A stretch of 64,000 bases of DNA from contig JAHQVT010000008.1 of assembly GCA_019634165.1 (NCBI GenBank), forward strand, positions 62,001 to 126,000, read 5' to 3'. Shown piece after piece: positions 63,962 to 64,000 of the stretch. The DNA is from Rhodospirillales bacterium. GTDB taxonomy: Bacteria; Pseudomonadota; Alphaproteobacteria; Rhodospirillales; Thalassospiraceae. The notes beneath the pieces were generated by a model that saw nothing but the letters and a program-made list of their open reading frames with translations, made no database searches and was not told the origin of the DNA. Every line of letters begins with the position of its first letter. Position 1 is the stretch's first letter. The position numbers were made by a program, and so were the translations under genes.

Positions 63962-64000
63962 ATGACAAGCGACCAAAAGCGGGAAAAGAACCACTATGTG
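63962..64000 (+). CDS. Possible start of a gene cut by the window edge
   Basis: ATG at 63962 with GGGGTGG upstream opens a frame MTSDQKREKNHYV that reaches the right edge without a stop. The NHYV step is reminiscent of the first strand of DUF4238 proteins (HYVPQ...), but 13 residues are too few to decide. It starts 56 bases after glmU. Confidence 0.35.
   Translation, partial: MTSDQKREKNHYV

Overview
The window looks like chromosome of a free-living alphaproteobacterium of the Rhodospirillales, most like Thalassospira. This is inferred from gene content and protein style (cyanide-insensitive type bd oxidase with DUF2474, ChvE/GguAB sugar transport, single-component CysNC, AsnB, GlmU), not from a database search. 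GC content is moderate, genes are dense, and many adjacent starts and stops overlap as TAATG, TGATG or ATGA. There is no prophage, rRNA or CRISPR array; one tRNA-Thr(CGT) is present.

Layout. 1-3.9 kb: end of an unknown gene, a lipoprotein binding protein, a CDP-alcohol phosphatidyltransferase, a GNAT enzyme and a small periplasmic protein. 4.0-6.8 kb: cysD-cysNC sulfate activation. 7.2-13.9 kb: a PLP aminotransferase, small proteins, the cydAB-type oxidase operon, and a LysR/YeiH pair. 14.0-18.3 kb: an aldehyde dehydrogenase/DUF779 operon driven by a visible sigma-54 promoter, with its divergent AcoR-like activator. 18.3-31.9 kb: a chemoreceptor, asnB, glpD, a TfoX C-terminal protein, a Na/Pi cotransporter, a two-component system next to a His/Gly-rich secreted protein, and a class III nucleotide cyclase.

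32.0-39.6 kb is the most remarkable part: a one-directional cluster on the minus strand with eight RebB-like (R-body) paralogues, an unusually long ECF-type sigma factor and two unrecognised proteins. Six intergenic sites share the promoter-like motif NTCACANNN-N12-CGTC with identical spacing, including one before the sigma gene. I infer a self-contained, auto-activated R-body regulon. One reb gene carries a T8 slippery tract with a second, better-looking C-terminus in the -1 frame. A tRNA-Thr gene sits just beside the cluster.

40.0-48.1 kb: a class II glutamine amidotransferase broken by a one-base shift, a DeoR-type regulator, a MITE-like foldback element, and an operon of an FbpA/AfuA-type ABC importer with a beta-CASP-like metallohydrolase, a histidine phosphatase and a PNKP-like HAD phosphatase, probably for a phosphorylated substrate. 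48.1-51.1 kb: msrB, a secreted nuclease, a P-loop ATPase and an unknown periplasmic protein. 51.2-58.4 kb: GbpR-ChvE-GguA-GguB with a sugar-acid dehydratase, a pentose/galactose uptake and oxidation operon. 58.5-64 kb: a large six-haem cytochrome with a P460-like N-terminus, a phosphoglycolate-phosphatase-like HAD, and glmU. Between the last two is a 10-bp-period repeat array.
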